This document shows positions 15,288 through 24,127 of a stretch of DNA of 64,000 nucleotides, in pieces (position 1 is the stretch's first letter; each line of letters begins with the position of its first letter). A program made the position numbers and the translations under genes. The DNA is from Flexivirga oryzae (GTDB taxonomy: Bacteria; Actinomycetota; Actinomycetes; Actinomycetales; Dermatophilaceae), in contig NZ_JACHVQ010000001.1 in NCBI RefSeq assembly GCF_014190805.1, forward strand, positions 744,001 to 808,000, written 5' to 3'. Under the pieces are notes generated by a model. It was given only the letters and a program-made list of their open reading frames with translations, had not been told where the DNA came from and searched no databases.

Positions 15288-16469
15288 CTAGCTGTCGGAC
15301 CCGAAAAGGTCACGGGTGTAGACCTTTTCGGCGACGTCCGCGAGATCCTCGGTGCGTCGGTTGGCGACGATGAGGTCCGACTTCTGCTTCAGCTCTGCCA
15401 GGTCGTGGGTGACCCGTGAGCCGAAGAAATCCTCGGCGTCCAGCTCCGGTTCGTAGACGAGGACCTCGATGCCCTTGGCCTTGATGCGCTTCATGATGCC
15501 CTGCACGCTGCTCGCGCGGAAATTGTCCGATCCGGACTTCATGATCAGCCGGTGGATGCCGACCACCTTGGGCGCGCGCGCCACGATGTCGGCCGCCACG
15601 AAGTCCTTGCGGGTGGTGTTCGCCGACACGATCGCGCCGATCAGCGTCTGGGGGACGTCCTCGTAGTTGGCCAGCAGCTGCTTGGTGTCCTTGGGCAGGC
15701 AGTAGCCGCCGTACCCGAACGACGGGTTGTTGTAGTGCTTCCCGATGCGAGGGTCGAGGCCGACACCTTCGATGATCTGCCGGCTGTTGAGCCCGTGCAG
15801 TGACGCGAACGTGTCCAGTTCGTTGAAGTAGGCGACGCGCATCGCGAGATAGGTGTTGGCGAACAGCTTGATCGCCTCCGCCTCGGTCGGCTCGGTCAGC
15901 AACACCGGTATGTCGCTGTCCTCGGCCGCTGCGACCAGCAGGTCGGCGAAACGCCGTGCGCGGTCGCTGAGCTCGCCGACGACGATCCGGGACGGGTGCA
16001 GGTTGTCCCAGAGCGCCTTGCCCTCGCGCAGGAACTCCGGGGAGAAGATCACGTTGCTGGTGCCGAGGCGCTTGCTGACGTCCTCGGTGAAACCGACCGG
16101 GATCGTCGACTTGATCACCATCGTGGCCGAGGGGTTCAGCGCTGCGACGTCGGCGATGACGCTCTCGACCGTCGAGGTGTCGAAGTAGTTGGTCTCCGGG
16201 TCGTAGTTGGTCGGCGTCGCGATGACGACGAAGTCCGCCTCGTCATACGCCTCCCGCTTGTCGAGGGTGAAGCGCAGCGACAGGCCCGCGGTCGCGAGGG
16301 CGTCCTCGATCTCCGCGTCGCTGATCGGGCTGCGGCCCTGTTGCAGCGACGCGATGCGGTCGGCGTCGATGTCGAATGCGACGACGTCGGCGACCGATCC
16401 GAAGAGAATGGCCATGGACAGACCGACATAACCCGTGCCGACAACGGCAATCTTGGAGCGCGAGGACAT
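15288..16469 (-). CDS. UDP-glucose 6-dehydrogenase family
   Basis: A 393-residue nucleotide-sugar dehydrogenase oxidising UDP-glucose (or a related sugar) to the uronic acid with two NAD+. The Rossmann motif GTGYVGLSMA is at the N-terminus. The substrate region includes STIPVGF and FSPEFLREGKA. The catalytic Cys lies in GYGGYCLPKDTKQLL, with the Lys/Asp partners following. It is the short form of the family. ATG 16469 is favoured: minus-strand TAGCGT (16482-16477) is 7 nt upstream, and the frame further upstream is not conserved-looking. UDP-glucuronate would feed envelope or capsule glycans. It diverges from the F420-type oxidoreductase. Confidence 0.9.
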   Translation of the reverse strand: MSSRSKIAVVGTGYVGLSMAILFGSVADVVAFDIDADRIASLQQGRSPISDAEIEDALATAGLSLRFTLDKREAYDEADFVVIATPTNYDPETNYFDTSTVESVIADVAALNPSATMVIKSTIPVGFTEDVSKRLGTSNVIFSPEFLREGKALWDNLHPSRIVVGELSDRARRFADLLVAAAEDSDIPVLLTEPTEAEAIKLFANTYLAMRVAYFNELDTFASLHGLNSRQIIEGVGLDPRIGKHYNNPSFGYGGYCLPKDTKQLLANYEDVPQTLIGAIVSANTTRKDFVAADIVARAPKVVGIHRLIMKSGSDNFRASSVQGIMKRIKAKGIEVLVYEPELDAEDFFGSRVTHDLAELKQKSDLIVANRRTEDLADVAEKVYTRDLFGSDS

Positions 16470-16524
16470 GCGGCATACGCTACCCGCTGGTTGGAAGAAC
16501 CTCTTGCCGAAAGGTTGACACCAC

Positions 16525-17532
16525 ATGAAATTCGGGCTGTTCATCCCGCAGGGATGGCGCTATGACCTGGTCGACATCGATCCCGCGCAGCACTGGGAGG
16601 TGATGAGCGACCTGGTCCGGTATGCCGATGCGACACCCGCCTGGGAGTCGGTGTGGGTCTACGACCACTTCCACACCACCCCGAGGGCGTCGCAGGAAGC
16701 CACCCACGAGGCGTGGTCGCTGATGGCCGGTTTCGCCGGCATCACCGAGCGTGTGCGGCTGGGTCAGATGTGCACCTGCATGAGTTACCGTCAGCCGACC
16801 TACCTGGCCAAAGTCGCCGCGACGATCGACCACATCAGCGGCGGGCGCATCGAGATGGGCATCGGCGGCGGCTGGTACGAGCACGAGTGGCGCGCCTACG
16901 GCTATGGATTCCCTTCTGCCGGTGAGAGATTGGGTCGGCTGCGAGAAGGCGTCGAGATCTTCCGGCAGATGTGGACGACCGGTTCGGCGACACTGGACGG
17001 CAAGTACTACCAGGTGGATGGCGCGCTGTGCTTCCCGCAGCCGCTGCAGACCAGCAGCGCGGCCAACCGCATCCCGATCTGGGTCGCCGGCGGCGGCCCG
17101 AAGGTCACCCTGAAGATCGCCGCACAGTACGCCGACTACACCAACTACTTCGGCAACCCCGAGGAGTTCGCAGCGAAGACCGAGATCCTGAAGGCACACT
17201 GCCAGGACGTCGGGCGCGACTTCGATGAGATCACGCTGACCGGCAACACGAACGTGGTGATCGCCGACAACCGGGCCGAGCTCGACGAGAAGCTGGCCGC
17301 GGTCACGGCACGCATGGTGCAGGGCGGCATGTCCATCTCCGATGCGACCCGGCACGTCGATCGGTCGTTGCGGACGCAACCGACCGTCGGCACCGCCGAG
17401 CAGGTGGTGGAGGCGTTGCAGGCGATGCGCACGTCCGGCCTCTCCTACGCGATCACCTACTTCCCGGACGCCGCCTACGACCGGTCGACCATCGAGCGGT
17501 TCGAGCGCGAGATCATGCCGGCCCTCGGCTGA
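16525..17532 (+). CDS. LLM-class F420-dependent oxidoreductase
   Basis: A 335-residue TIM-barrel protein of the luciferase-like monooxygenase family. The N-terminal MKFGLFIPQG, the WVYDHF segment and GGGWYEHEWRAYGY near residue 112 are typical of the actinobacterial F420-binding branch. With fbiA and fbiB in the same window, coenzyme F420 is the likely cofactor rather than FMN, though that is inference. The substrate is unknown. The ribosome site gaaagg lies about 12 nt before the ATG. It diverges from the UDP-glucose dehydrogenase gene across 55 bp. Confidence 0.8.
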   Translation: MKFGLFIPQGWRYDLVDIDPAQHWEVMSDLVRYADATPAWESVWVYDHFHTTPRASQEATHEAWSLMAGFAGITERVRLGQMCTCMSYRQPTYLAKVAATIDHISGGRIEMGIGGGWYEHEWRAYGYGFPSAGERLGRLREGVEIFRQMWTTGSATLDGKYYQVDGALCFPQPLQTSSAANRIPIWVAGGGPKVTLKIAAQYADYTNYFGNPEEFAAKTEILKAHCQDVGRDFDEITLTGNTNVVIADNRAELDEKLAAVTARMVQGGMSISDATRHVDRSLRTQPTVGTAEQVVEALQAMRTSGLSYAITYFPDAAYDRSTIERFEREIMPALG

Positions 17533-17611
17533 CGACCCCCGGCGACGACATCGGGCAAAGCGCTGCGGGAACGAACTGCTCTGGTTACGATCCGGCTAGG
17601 AGCGCGCGAGC

Positions 17612-18442
17612 GTGATGGGGCCAGCCGGGAGTGGGCAAGTGGGCATCGAGTCGCAGCCGGTCGACGCCCGGTCCTGGGGAGGTTCACCAGCGATCGGTGA
17701 GGCTGAGTTGCGCCGTCTGCGGCATGCGCTCGGCGGAGCAACTCGCCCGCTGGCCACTCTCGACTTCTGGCAGGACGACGATTCCTGGTTGATGTTCTCC
17801 GGTGTCGACAATGCGGACTACAACCTGGCGATGCTGGGTGGGCAGCACGCATCCGTGCAGGCCGAGCGCGTCCTCGAGGCGGTCGAACGGCACGGTGTTC
17901 CAGCCATGGTGTTCCTGCCTCCCGGTGCCACGTCCGCCGGCGACGTCTTGGCGGCAGCTGGTTGGGCGCATGTGCGGGATGTGCCCTTCATGCGCCAGTA
18001 CCCGCGGCGTTCGGCACACGATCCGCATGCACGCCTGCTCACGATCGAGGACATTCCGGCCGCACGGGACTGCGTAACCGACGCGTTCGCCGGCCCGGAC
18101 AGTCTCGGCCGGGCGCTATTCAACGAAGCTGTCCTCAGCAGAGCCGACGCCATCGCCTGGGGCATCTTCGATCCGGGGGGCGAACTCGTCGGCTGTGGTC
18201 TGGCGACGATCGGGCCCGAGGCGTTCTCTGCCTGGGGGATGGGTGTACGCCGGACGGCCCGGCGGAGCCATGCGGCCCTGTCCCTGACCCAGTTGGCGTT
18301 CGATCTGGCGGCACGGTACGACGAGGCCCGGCCGATCCTGTTCAACGCGACCGACCTCGGCGAGCGCCTGCATCTGGCACTCGGCGGCGAGGTGCTCGAG
18401 CGCTGGCAGCTGTGGACGCGCCGCCGCTGGGTATTGGGTTGA
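17612..18442 (+). CDS. Putative GNAT-like acetyltransferase
   Basis: A 276-residue protein starting at GTG 17612, nine nt after aggag. The second half looks like an acetyltransferase fold: DPHARLLTIEDIPAARDCVTDAF opens a GNAT-like module, followed by WGIFDPGGELVGCGLATIG and WGMGVRRTARRSHAAL, where a CoA-binding loop would be expected, although the canonical Q/R-x-x-G-x-G/A signature is not clean. The N-terminal 130 residues may be a degenerate second module. Substrate unknown. It sits alone between the F420-type enzyme and the acyl-CoA dehydrogenase. Confidence 0.5.
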   Translation: MMGPAGSGQVGIESQPVDARSWGGSPAIGEAELRRLRHALGGATRPLATLDFWQDDDSWLMFSGVDNADYNLAMLGGQHASVQAERVLEAVERHGVPAMVFLPPGATSAGDVLAAAGWAHVRDVPFMRQYPRRSAHDPHARLLTIEDIPAARDCVTDAFAGPDSLGRALFNEAVLSRADAIAWGIFDPGGELVGCGLATIGPEAFSAWGMGVRRTARRSHAALSLTQLAFDLAARYDEARPILFNATDLGERLHLALGGEVLERWQLWTRRRWVLG

Positions 18443-18544
18443 CGATCCATGCACCGACTCGCGTGATGTCCGCCCGCCGACCGTGAGATCATGCGAGGGA
18501 TCGACCGGTGAGCCAGACCGTACTGATGAGTAGGATCTTCAATC

Positions 18545-19708
18545 GTGAGCTCTGACACTGAATTCGACTTGTTCAAGACCTCCGAGGACCACGAGATGCT
18601 GCGCGAGGCCGTGCGCGCCGTGGCGGAGGACAAGATCGCGCCGCACGCGGCGGAGGTGGACGAGAAGAGCGAGTTCCCGCGTGCCGCGTTGGAGGCACTG
18701 GTCGCGTCCGACTTCCACGCGCCGCACATCGCCGAGGAGTATGACGGTGTCGGCGCCGACGCGTTGGCGACCTGCATCGTCATCGAGGAGGTCGCGCGGG
18801 TCTGCGCGTCCTCGTCGCTGATCCCGGCGGTGAACAAGCTCGGCTCGATGCCGGTGATCCTGGCCGCGAACGACGAGATCAAGAGCAAGTACCTGCCCCC
18901 GTTGGCGCGCGGCGAGGCGATGTTCTCCTACGGGCTGTCCGAACGCGAGGCCGGGTCCGACACCGCGTCGATGCGGTGCAAGGCCACGGCCGACGGCGAC
19001 GACTTCATCCTGAACGGGCAGAAGTCCTGGATCACCAACGCCGGCGAGTCCGAGTTCTACACGGTGCTGGCGGTCACCGATCCCGACGGGCCGCGCGGCC
19101 GCAACATCAGCGCGTTCGTCGTCGAGAAGTCCGACGAGGGCTTCGGCTTCGGCGAGAAGGAGCGCAAGCTGGGCATCAAGGGCTCGCCGACCCGCGAACT
19201 GCATTTCGACAACTGCCGCATTCCCGGCGACCGGATGATCGGCGACCCCGGTGAGGGCCTCAAGATCGCCTTGCGCACGCTGGACCACACCCGCGTCACC
19301 ATCGGTGCGCAGGCCGTCGGCATCGCCCAGGGCGCGCTGGACTACGCGCTGGGCTATGTGAAGGAGCGCAAGCAGTTCGGCAAGGCGATCGCGGAGTTCC
19401 AGGGTCTGCAGTTCATGCTCGCCGACATGGCGATGAAGCTCGAGGCCGCCCGCCAGATGGTGTATGCCGCCGCGGCGAAGTCGGAGCGCCAGGACGCCGA
19501 CCTGTCGTTCTTCGGTGCCGCCGCCAAGTGCTTCGCTTCCGACGTCGCGATGGAGGTCACCACCGACGCCGTGCAGCTGCTGGGCGGTGCCGGATACGTC
19601 AAGGACCACCCTGTCGAGCGGATGATGCGCGACGCCAAGATCACCCAGATCTACGAGGGCACCAACCAGATCCAGCGCGTCGTGATGGCGCGTCAGCTGC
19701 TCAAGTAG
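18545..19708 (+). CDS. Acyl-CoA dehydrogenase (FadE25-like)
   Basis: A 387-residue flavoenzyme introducing the alpha-beta double bond in acyl-CoA. FAD/substrate motifs include YGLSEREAGSD and WITNAGESEFY. The catalytic base is E371 in IYEGTNQIQR, the position used by short/medium-chain enzymes. It corresponds by synteny to Rv3274c (fadE25), close behind purK-purE. TAGGAT (18531-18536) ends 8 nt before the GTG start, so the mRNA is probably leaderless. The chain-length preference cannot be read from sequence. Confidence 0.92.
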   Translation: MSSDTEFDLFKTSEDHEMLREAVRAVAEDKIAPHAAEVDEKSEFPRAALEALVASDFHAPHIAEEYDGVGADALATCIVIEEVARVCASSSLIPAVNKLGSMPVILAANDEIKSKYLPPLARGEAMFSYGLSEREAGSDTASMRCKATADGDDFILNGQKSWITNAGESEFYTVLAVTDPDGPRGRNISAFVVEKSDEGFGFGEKERKLGIKGSPTRELHFDNCRIPGDRMIGDPGEGLKIALRTLDHTRVTIGAQAVGIAQGALDYALGYVKERKQFGKAIAEFQGLQFMLADMAMKLEAARQMVYAAAAKSERQDADLSFFGAAAKCFASDVAMEVTTDAVQLLGGAGYVKDHPVERMMRDAKITQIYEGTNQIQRVVMARQLLK

Positions 19709-19725
19709 AGGCCGCCGCCCGGAAT

Positions 19726-19926
19726 GTGCCGTCCGAAGACGTGCAGGAGTTGCGTGCCCGGTCGGCGGCACGCGGCATCTCGTTGTCGCAGTACCTGCGC
19801 GAACTCATTCACGACGACACCTCTCGGCCGCCGATGGGGGACGTCCTCTCCCGGATCGCGACGCGTCAACCCGTCGAGGGCACCGCTGAGGATGTGCGGT
19901 CGTTCATCGCCGACGGACGGCGATGA
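19726..19926 (+). CDS. VapB/FitA-like antitoxin, N-terminally short
   Basis: A 66-residue protein from GTG 19726. It aligns with ribbon-helix-helix antitoxins of the FitA/VapB type from the helix region on (ELRARSAARGISLSQYLREL), followed by a toxin-binding tail (TAEDVRSFIADGRR). The usual N-terminal beta strand (xIxIRNVP) that contacts DNA is missing: only RNVP can be matched, and no start codon precedes it before the end of the acyl-CoA dehydrogenase gene, except far inside that gene in another frame. It overlaps the toxin start (ATGA). It may be functional without DNA binding, or a decayed copy. Confidence 0.6.
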   Translation: MPSEDVQELRARSAARGISLSQYLRELIHDDTSRPPMGDVLSRIATRQPVEGTAEDVRSFIADGRR

Positions 19927-20327
19927 CGGTTGTCGACGCGTCCATCGTCGTACGGCTCCTGCTGGCTGGACCGGACGACAGCGGCTTGCGCGAGCGGTTC
20001 GGTCACGAACGCCTCGTGCATGCCCCGGCCCTGATCGACGCCGAGGTGACCTCCGCGGTCCGCGGGCTCCTCCTGTCGACGAAGGCAGGAACGGCGATCA
20101 CCACGTCACGAGCGGCCGCGATGATCACGGACTTCGTCGACCTGCCCATCGCGCGGCACCCGATGGTGCCGTTGCAGTCGCGGGTGCTCGAGCTACGGAG
20201 CAACTTCGCGGCATACGACGGGTTCTACGTCGCGCTCGCGGAAGCGCTCCAGACGCCGCTGCTCACCGACGACCGGAAGTTCGGCCGCGCACCCGGGCAC
20301 GACGCCGAGATCGAAACCTGGCCCTGA
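19923..20327 (+). CDS. VapC-family PIN-domain toxin
   Basis: A 134-residue PIN ribonuclease. The acidic active-site residues are in place: D5 (VVDASIVV), E41 (LIDAEVTSAVR), D99 (YDGFYVALAEAL) and D116 (LLTDDRKF). VapC toxins cleave tRNA or rRNA and are neutralised by the cognate VapB, here encoded immediately upstream with a 4-bp overlap. Length is normal. It converges with the LCP gene 3 bp away. Confidence 0.85.
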   Translation: MTVVDASIVVRLLLAGPDDSGLRERFGHERLVHAPALIDAEVTSAVRGLLLSTKAGTAITTSRAAAMITDFVDLPIARHPMVPLQSRVLELRSNFAAYDGFYVALAEALQTPLLTDDRKFGRAPGHDAEIETWP

Positions 20328-20330
20328 GCG

Positions 20331-21623
20331 TCAGGACTCGCTGGGCTGGGCGGTCACCGGCTTGTCGTTGCGCAGGTCGTTGAACAGCTGGGTGGCACGC
20401 GTCTTGTCCCACAGCACCGCGGACTGGCCGGCGACGTAGTAGTTGGCGTTGGCGACCGGCACCTGCACCGAGACCCCGCCGTTGCTGACGCCCTTGAGCG
20501 CCCACATGATCTTCAACGCCCGGATCGGGGACATCCCCTTGTCGACGGCCAGACCCTTCGCGGCCGCGCCGCCGATGCTCTTGACCCGCCAGGGCATCAG
20601 GAGGTTCGTCGGGGTGGCGATCTTCTTCATCAGCGCCGCGAGGAACTCCCGCTGGTGCTGCGCGCGCGCCAGGTCACCGGTCGCGAATGCGTGCCGGGAG
20701 CGCACATAACCCAGGGCGTTCTTGCCGTTGAGGACCTGGCAGCCCTTCTTCAGGTTGATGTGGGCGTCCTTGTCGTCGACGTCCTGCGGGATGCACATCC
20801 GCACCCCGCCGACGGAGTCCACCACGCCGGCGAAGCCGCCGAAGCCGATCTCCATGTAGTTGTCGATGCGCAGCCCGGACGCCTGCTCGACCGTCTGCAG
20901 CAGCAGTTTCGGGCCGCCGTACGCGAAGGCGGCGTTGATCTTGCCGCTGCCGTGCCCCGGGATGCTCACCCAGGAGTCGCGCTGGAAACTGACCAGCGTC
21001 GGCGACCCGCTGTCGGGCATGTGCAGCACCATGATCGAGTCGGTGCGCCCGGTGCCGCCGCCGACGCTGCTGCCACCGGTGCCGAGCGCCCGGCCCTGCG
21101 CGGCGGTGAGACCGGCGCGCGAGTCCGACCCGACGAGCAGCACGTTGGTGCCCTTGCCCGCGGACGGCCGGTCACCGCTGGGGAACGCGTCGACCTTGGT
21201 CACCTTGCCCCATGCCGACAGGCCGGCCCAGACCAGGAGACCGGCCCACAGGGCGATCACCAGGACGACGACCGTCAGGACACGCAACCAGGGGCGCTTG
21301 CGGCGGCGCGGTGGTGCGGCGGCGGGGCGTGCGGACTGCGGCCGGTTCGGCCCTCCCGGGCCCGTCTGGCGGGGACCACCGGGACCGCTCTGGCGGGGGC
21401 CACCGGGGCCACGAGGCGCGGCACCCCGGTCCTGCGGGTAGTCGCGTCGCCCGGCGGGCATGACCCGTGTGGAGTCGGGGCGCTGCTGCGCCGGCCCGGC
21501 TGCGCCGCGCTCCGGGCGCACCGGGATCTCCTGCGGCTCCTCCGCCGGCCGGCGTCGAGGCCGCCTCGGGCCACCGGCACCTCTGCGGGTGTCGATCGTG
21601 ATCGGCTCGTCGTCCTCGGGCAT
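20331..21623 (-). CDS. LytR-CpsA-Psr (LCP) family ligase
   Basis: A 430-residue membrane-anchored LCP protein, which attaches polymers such as arabinogalactan or teichoic acid to peptidoglycan from polyprenyl donors. About 130 N-terminal residues are Pro/Arg/Gly-rich and cytoplasmic, with a tandem GGPRQ(S/T)GP repeat; then comes one transmembrane helix (VLTVVVLVIALWAGLLVWAG). The extracellular catalytic domain has NVLLVGSDSRAG, GRTDSIMVLH, SFQRDSWVSIPG and YVRSRHAFATGDLARAQHQ, with the expected Arg and Asp residues. It is the Rv3267 equivalent. ATG 21623 has minus-strand TACGCT (21635-21630) 6 nt upstream. Confidence 0.9.
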   Translation of the reverse strand: MPEDDEPITIDTRRGAGGPRRPRRRPAEEPQEIPVRPERGAAGPAQQRPDSTRVMPAGRRDYPQDRGAAPRGPGGPRQSGPGGPRQTGPGGPNRPQSARPAAAPPRRRKRPWLRVLTVVVLVIALWAGLLVWAGLSAWGKVTKVDAFPSGDRPSAGKGTNVLLVGSDSRAGLTAAQGRALGTGGSSVGGGTGRTDSIMVLHMPDSGSPTLVSFQRDSWVSIPGHGSGKINAAFAYGGPKLLLQTVEQASGLRIDNYMEIGFGGFAGVVDSVGGVRMCIPQDVDDKDAHINLKKGCQVLNGKNALGYVRSRHAFATGDLARAQHQREFLAALMKKIATPTNLLMPWRVKSIGGAAAKGLAVDKGMSPIRALKIMWALKGVSNGGVSVQVPVANANYYVAGQSAVLWDKTRATQLFNDLRNDKPVTAQPSES

Positions 21624-21672
21624 CGCACGAGCGTAACGCGACAACATGGGGACGCCGTGTAATCTGCCACGC

Positions 21673-22692
21673 GTGCCAACCCCCGAATCGCAACCGACCG
21701 ACGGCGTTTCGGTGATCATGCCGATCCTCAACGAGGAACGGCACCTGGCCGAGTCGGTCGCCGCCATCCTGCGGCAGGAGGCGCCCTGCCCGCTCGAGGT
21801 CGTGCTGGCGCTCGGCCCCTCCACGGACGGCACCGACGAGGTGGCGCGGCGGCTGCGCGACGCCGACGAGCGTGTGAAACTTGTCACGAATCCGACCGGC
21901 CGGACCCCGGACGCCCTGAACGCGGCGATCGCCGCCTCGTCATACGACGTCATCGCCCGGGTCGACGGCCACGGCATCCTATCCCACGGCTACCTGGCGA
22001 CCGCCCTGCGCGCGCTCGACGCGACCGGTGCCGCCAACGTCGGGGGGATCATGGATGCGGAGGGCACGACCGACTTCGAATGCGCAGTTGCCGTGGCGAT
22101 GAAATCGAAACTGGGCGTGGGCGGCGCGAAATTCAAGCTCGGTGGTCAGGCCGGACCGGCCGAGACCGTCTACCTCGGCGTCTTCCGGCGCCGGTGGCTG
22201 GACCGCGTCGGCGGCTACGACGGGCGCTTCACCAGGGCACAGGACTGGGAGATGAACTTCCGGATCCGCTCGGCCGGCGGGCTGGTGTGGTTCACCCCCG
22301 ACCTGAAGGTGACCTACCGGCCACGTGGCTCGTTCCGCACGCTCGCGCGGCAGTACAAGCAGTACGGCCAATGGCGACGTGTCGTCGCCCGAAGGCACAA
22401 GGGATCGATCAACGCGCGCTACCTCGCTCCGCCGGCGGCCGTCGTAGCGATCGCCGCGGGTGCGGTCGGTGGGTTCGTATGGCGCCCGCTGTGGCTGGTT
22501 CCGGCGGCGTATGTCGCCGCCGTGGCCGTCGGGGGTACGGCGATCTCCGCCGGGAAGGCTCCGGGTGTCCGGCTGCGGGTGCCGCCGGTCCTCGCGACCA
22601 TGCACATCGCGTGGGGGCTCGGCTTCCTGGCCAGCCGGATCCGACTCGACGACGACCTCCCGGGACGCGAAGGGGCCGTGGTCACGGAGTGA
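21673..22692 (+). CDS. Family 2 glycosyltransferase, membrane-associated
   Basis: A 339-residue GT-A enzyme. The N-terminal SVIMPILNEERHL, the LGPSTDGT sugar-nucleotide loop and ARVDGHG (the D-x-D-like position) define the catalytic domain, with a late AQDWEMNFRIRSAGG acceptor-site segment. Two or three hydrophobic helices lie near residues 255-320, including VVAIAAGAVGGFVWRPLW. It probably transfers a sugar to an envelope lipid or polymer and diverges from the LCP gene. TAATCT (21660-21665) ends 7 nt before the GTG start. Substrate unknown. Confidence 0.85.
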   Translation: MPTPESQPTDGVSVIMPILNEERHLAESVAAILRQEAPCPLEVVLALGPSTDGTDEVARRLRDADERVKLVTNPTGRTPDALNAAIAASSYDVIARVDGHGILSHGYLATALRALDATGAANVGGIMDAEGTTDFECAVAVAMKSKLGVGGAKFKLGGQAGPAETVYLGVFRRRWLDRVGGYDGRFTRAQDWEMNFRIRSAGGLVWFTPDLKVTYRPRGSFRTLARQYKQYGQWRRVVARRHKGSINARYLAPPAAVVAIAAGAVGGFVWRPLWLVPAAYVAAVAVGGTAISAGKAPGVRLRVPPVLATMHIAWGLGFLASRIRLDDDLPGREGAVVTE

Positions 22693-22705
22693 CCACGGCC
22701 CCTTT
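22672..22705 (+). terminator. Strong intrinsic terminator
   Basis: A perfect 14-bp stem (ggggccgtggtcac, 22672-22685, with gtgaccacggcccc, 22689-22702) around a 3-nt loop is followed by ttt. The stop codon of the glycosyltransferase (22690-22692) lies inside the stem. It separates this gene from the convergent CoA-transferase operon and could act on both strands. Confidence 0.8.
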
Positions 22706-22717
22706 GCGGGGAGGTTG

Positions 22718-23344
22718 TCAGTGCAGTGGTGCGCCGGTCTTGTTGCGGACTTCGTCTTCGGTGACGTCGGGTGCGGTTTCGACCAGGTGTAGGCCGTCTG
22801 GGGTGATGTCGATGACGGCGAGGTCGGTGATGATGCGTTGGACGACTTTTTGCCCGGTCAGGGGCAGGGTGCAGTGGGTGAGGATTTTGGGGGAGCCGTC
22901 TTTGGCGGTGTGTTCCATCAGGACGATGACTTTCTTGGCGCCGTGGACCAGGTCCATGGCGCCGCCCATGCCTTTGATCATTTTGCCGGGGATGGTCCAG
23001 TTGGCGATGTCGCCGGTGGTGGAGACTTGCATGGCGCCCAGGATCGCGGCGTCGATCTTGCCGCCGCGGATCATCCCGAAACTCATCGCGGAGTGGAAGA
23101 TCGAGGCGCCGGGGCGCAGGGTGACGGTTTCCTTGCCGGCGTTGATCAGGTCGGCGTCGACCTGATCGGGGGTGGGGTAGGCGCCGAACCCGAGCAGCCC
23201 GTTCTCGGACTGCAGGACGAGTTCGACGTCGTCGGGTACGTAGGTGGGTACCAGGGTGGGTAGGCCGATGCCGAGGTTGACGTAGTCGCCGTCGTGTAGT
23301 TCCTGGGCGGCGCGGGCGGCCATCTCGTTGCGGGTGCGTGCCAT
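22718..23344 (-). CDS. 3-oxoacid CoA-transferase, subunit B
   Basis: A 208-residue beta subunit of an acetoacetate/succinyl-CoA:3-oxoacid CoA-transferase. It carries the catalytic Glu in QSENGLLGFG, plus IGLPTLVP and GGAMDLVHGAKKVIV. It exchanges CoA between acyl donors and 3-oxoacids in ketone-body or branched acid catabolism. ATG 23344 overlaps the subunit A stop codon. Codon choice favours GAA, CAA, CTA and GTA more than neighbouring genes, hinting at a different origin. Confidence 0.9.
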   Translation of the reverse strand: MARTRNEMAARAAQELHDGDYVNLGIGLPTLVPTYVPDDVELVLQSENGLLGFGAYPTPDQVDADLINAGKETVTLRPGASIFHSAMSFGMIRGGKIDAAILGAMQVSTTGDIANWTIPGKMIKGMGGAMDLVHGAKKVIVLMEHTAKDGSPKILTHCTLPLTGQKVVQRIITDLAVIDITPDGLHLVETAPDVTEDEVRNKTGAPLH

Positions 23345-24117
23345 CAGTTTGCCTGCCTGGTGGTGGTCTTCTCGATGCGTTTGTCGGCTGCTTGCTGGGG
23401 TGTCAGGGGTAGGACGCGGTGTACGTAGATGCCGGGCAAGTGGACGTCGTCGGGGTCGATCTGGCCGGGTTCGACCAGTTCTTCGACCTCGGCGATGCTG
23501 ATCTTTCCGGACATGGCGCACAAGGGGTTGAAGTTGCGGGCGGACTTGTGGAAGACCAGGTTGCCGTGTCGGTCGCCTGTGGCGGCGCGGACCAGCCCGT
23601 AGTCGGCCACGATCGATTCCTCCAGCACGTAGGGTTTGCTGGTGCCGGTGAGGGTGAAGTCGCGGGTCTCCTTGGCCGGCGAGGCGATCAGCACCGTGCC
23701 GTCCGCGGCGTACTGCCAGGGCATGCCGCCGTCGGCGATCTGGGTGCCGACTCCGGTGGCGGTGTAGAAGGCGGGTATGCCGGCGCCGCCGGCGCGTAGC
23801 TTCTCGGCGAGGGTGCCCTGCGGGGTCAGTTCGACTTCGAGTTCGCCGTGCAGGTACTGGCGGGCGAATTCCTTGTTCTCCCCGACGTAGGAGGCGATGA
23901 TGCGGCGGATCCGTTTGTCGGCCAACAAGATCCCCAACCCCCAGTCATCGACGCCGCAGTTGTTCGAGATCACCTCCAGATCGGTGACGCCGGTGTCGTG
24001 CAGTGCCTGGATCAGCACACTGGGGATACCACACAAGCCGAACCCACCCACCGCAAGAGATGCGCCAGACGGGATGTCGGCCACGGCCTCAGCTGCCGAA
24101 GAAACGACTTTGTCCAT
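23344..24117 (-). CDS. 3-oxoacid CoA-transferase, subunit A
   Basis: A 257-residue alpha subunit forming the CoA- and substrate-binding half with subunit B. The family motif VGGFGLCGIPSVLI is at the N-terminus. GGAGIPAFYTATGVGT and GNLVFHKSARNFNPL are also diagnostic. The operon order A-B is conventional. Minus-strand TAACCT (24130-24125) is 7 nt before the ATG, suggesting a leaderless operon transcript. No regulator lies next to it. Confidence 0.9.
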   Translation of the reverse strand: MDKVVSSAAEAVADIPSGASLAVGGFGLCGIPSVLIQALHDTGVTDLEVISNNCGVDDWGLGILLADKRIRRIIASYVGENKEFARQYLHGELEVELTPQGTLAEKLRAGGAGIPAFYTATGVGTQIADGGMPWQYAADGTVLIASPAKETRDFTLTGTSKPYVLEESIVADYGLVRAATGDRHGNLVFHKSARNFNPLCAMSGKISIAEVEELVEPGQIDPDDVHLPGIYVHRVLPLTPQQAADKRIEKTTTRQAN

Positions 24118-24127
24118 GTGACGGAGG

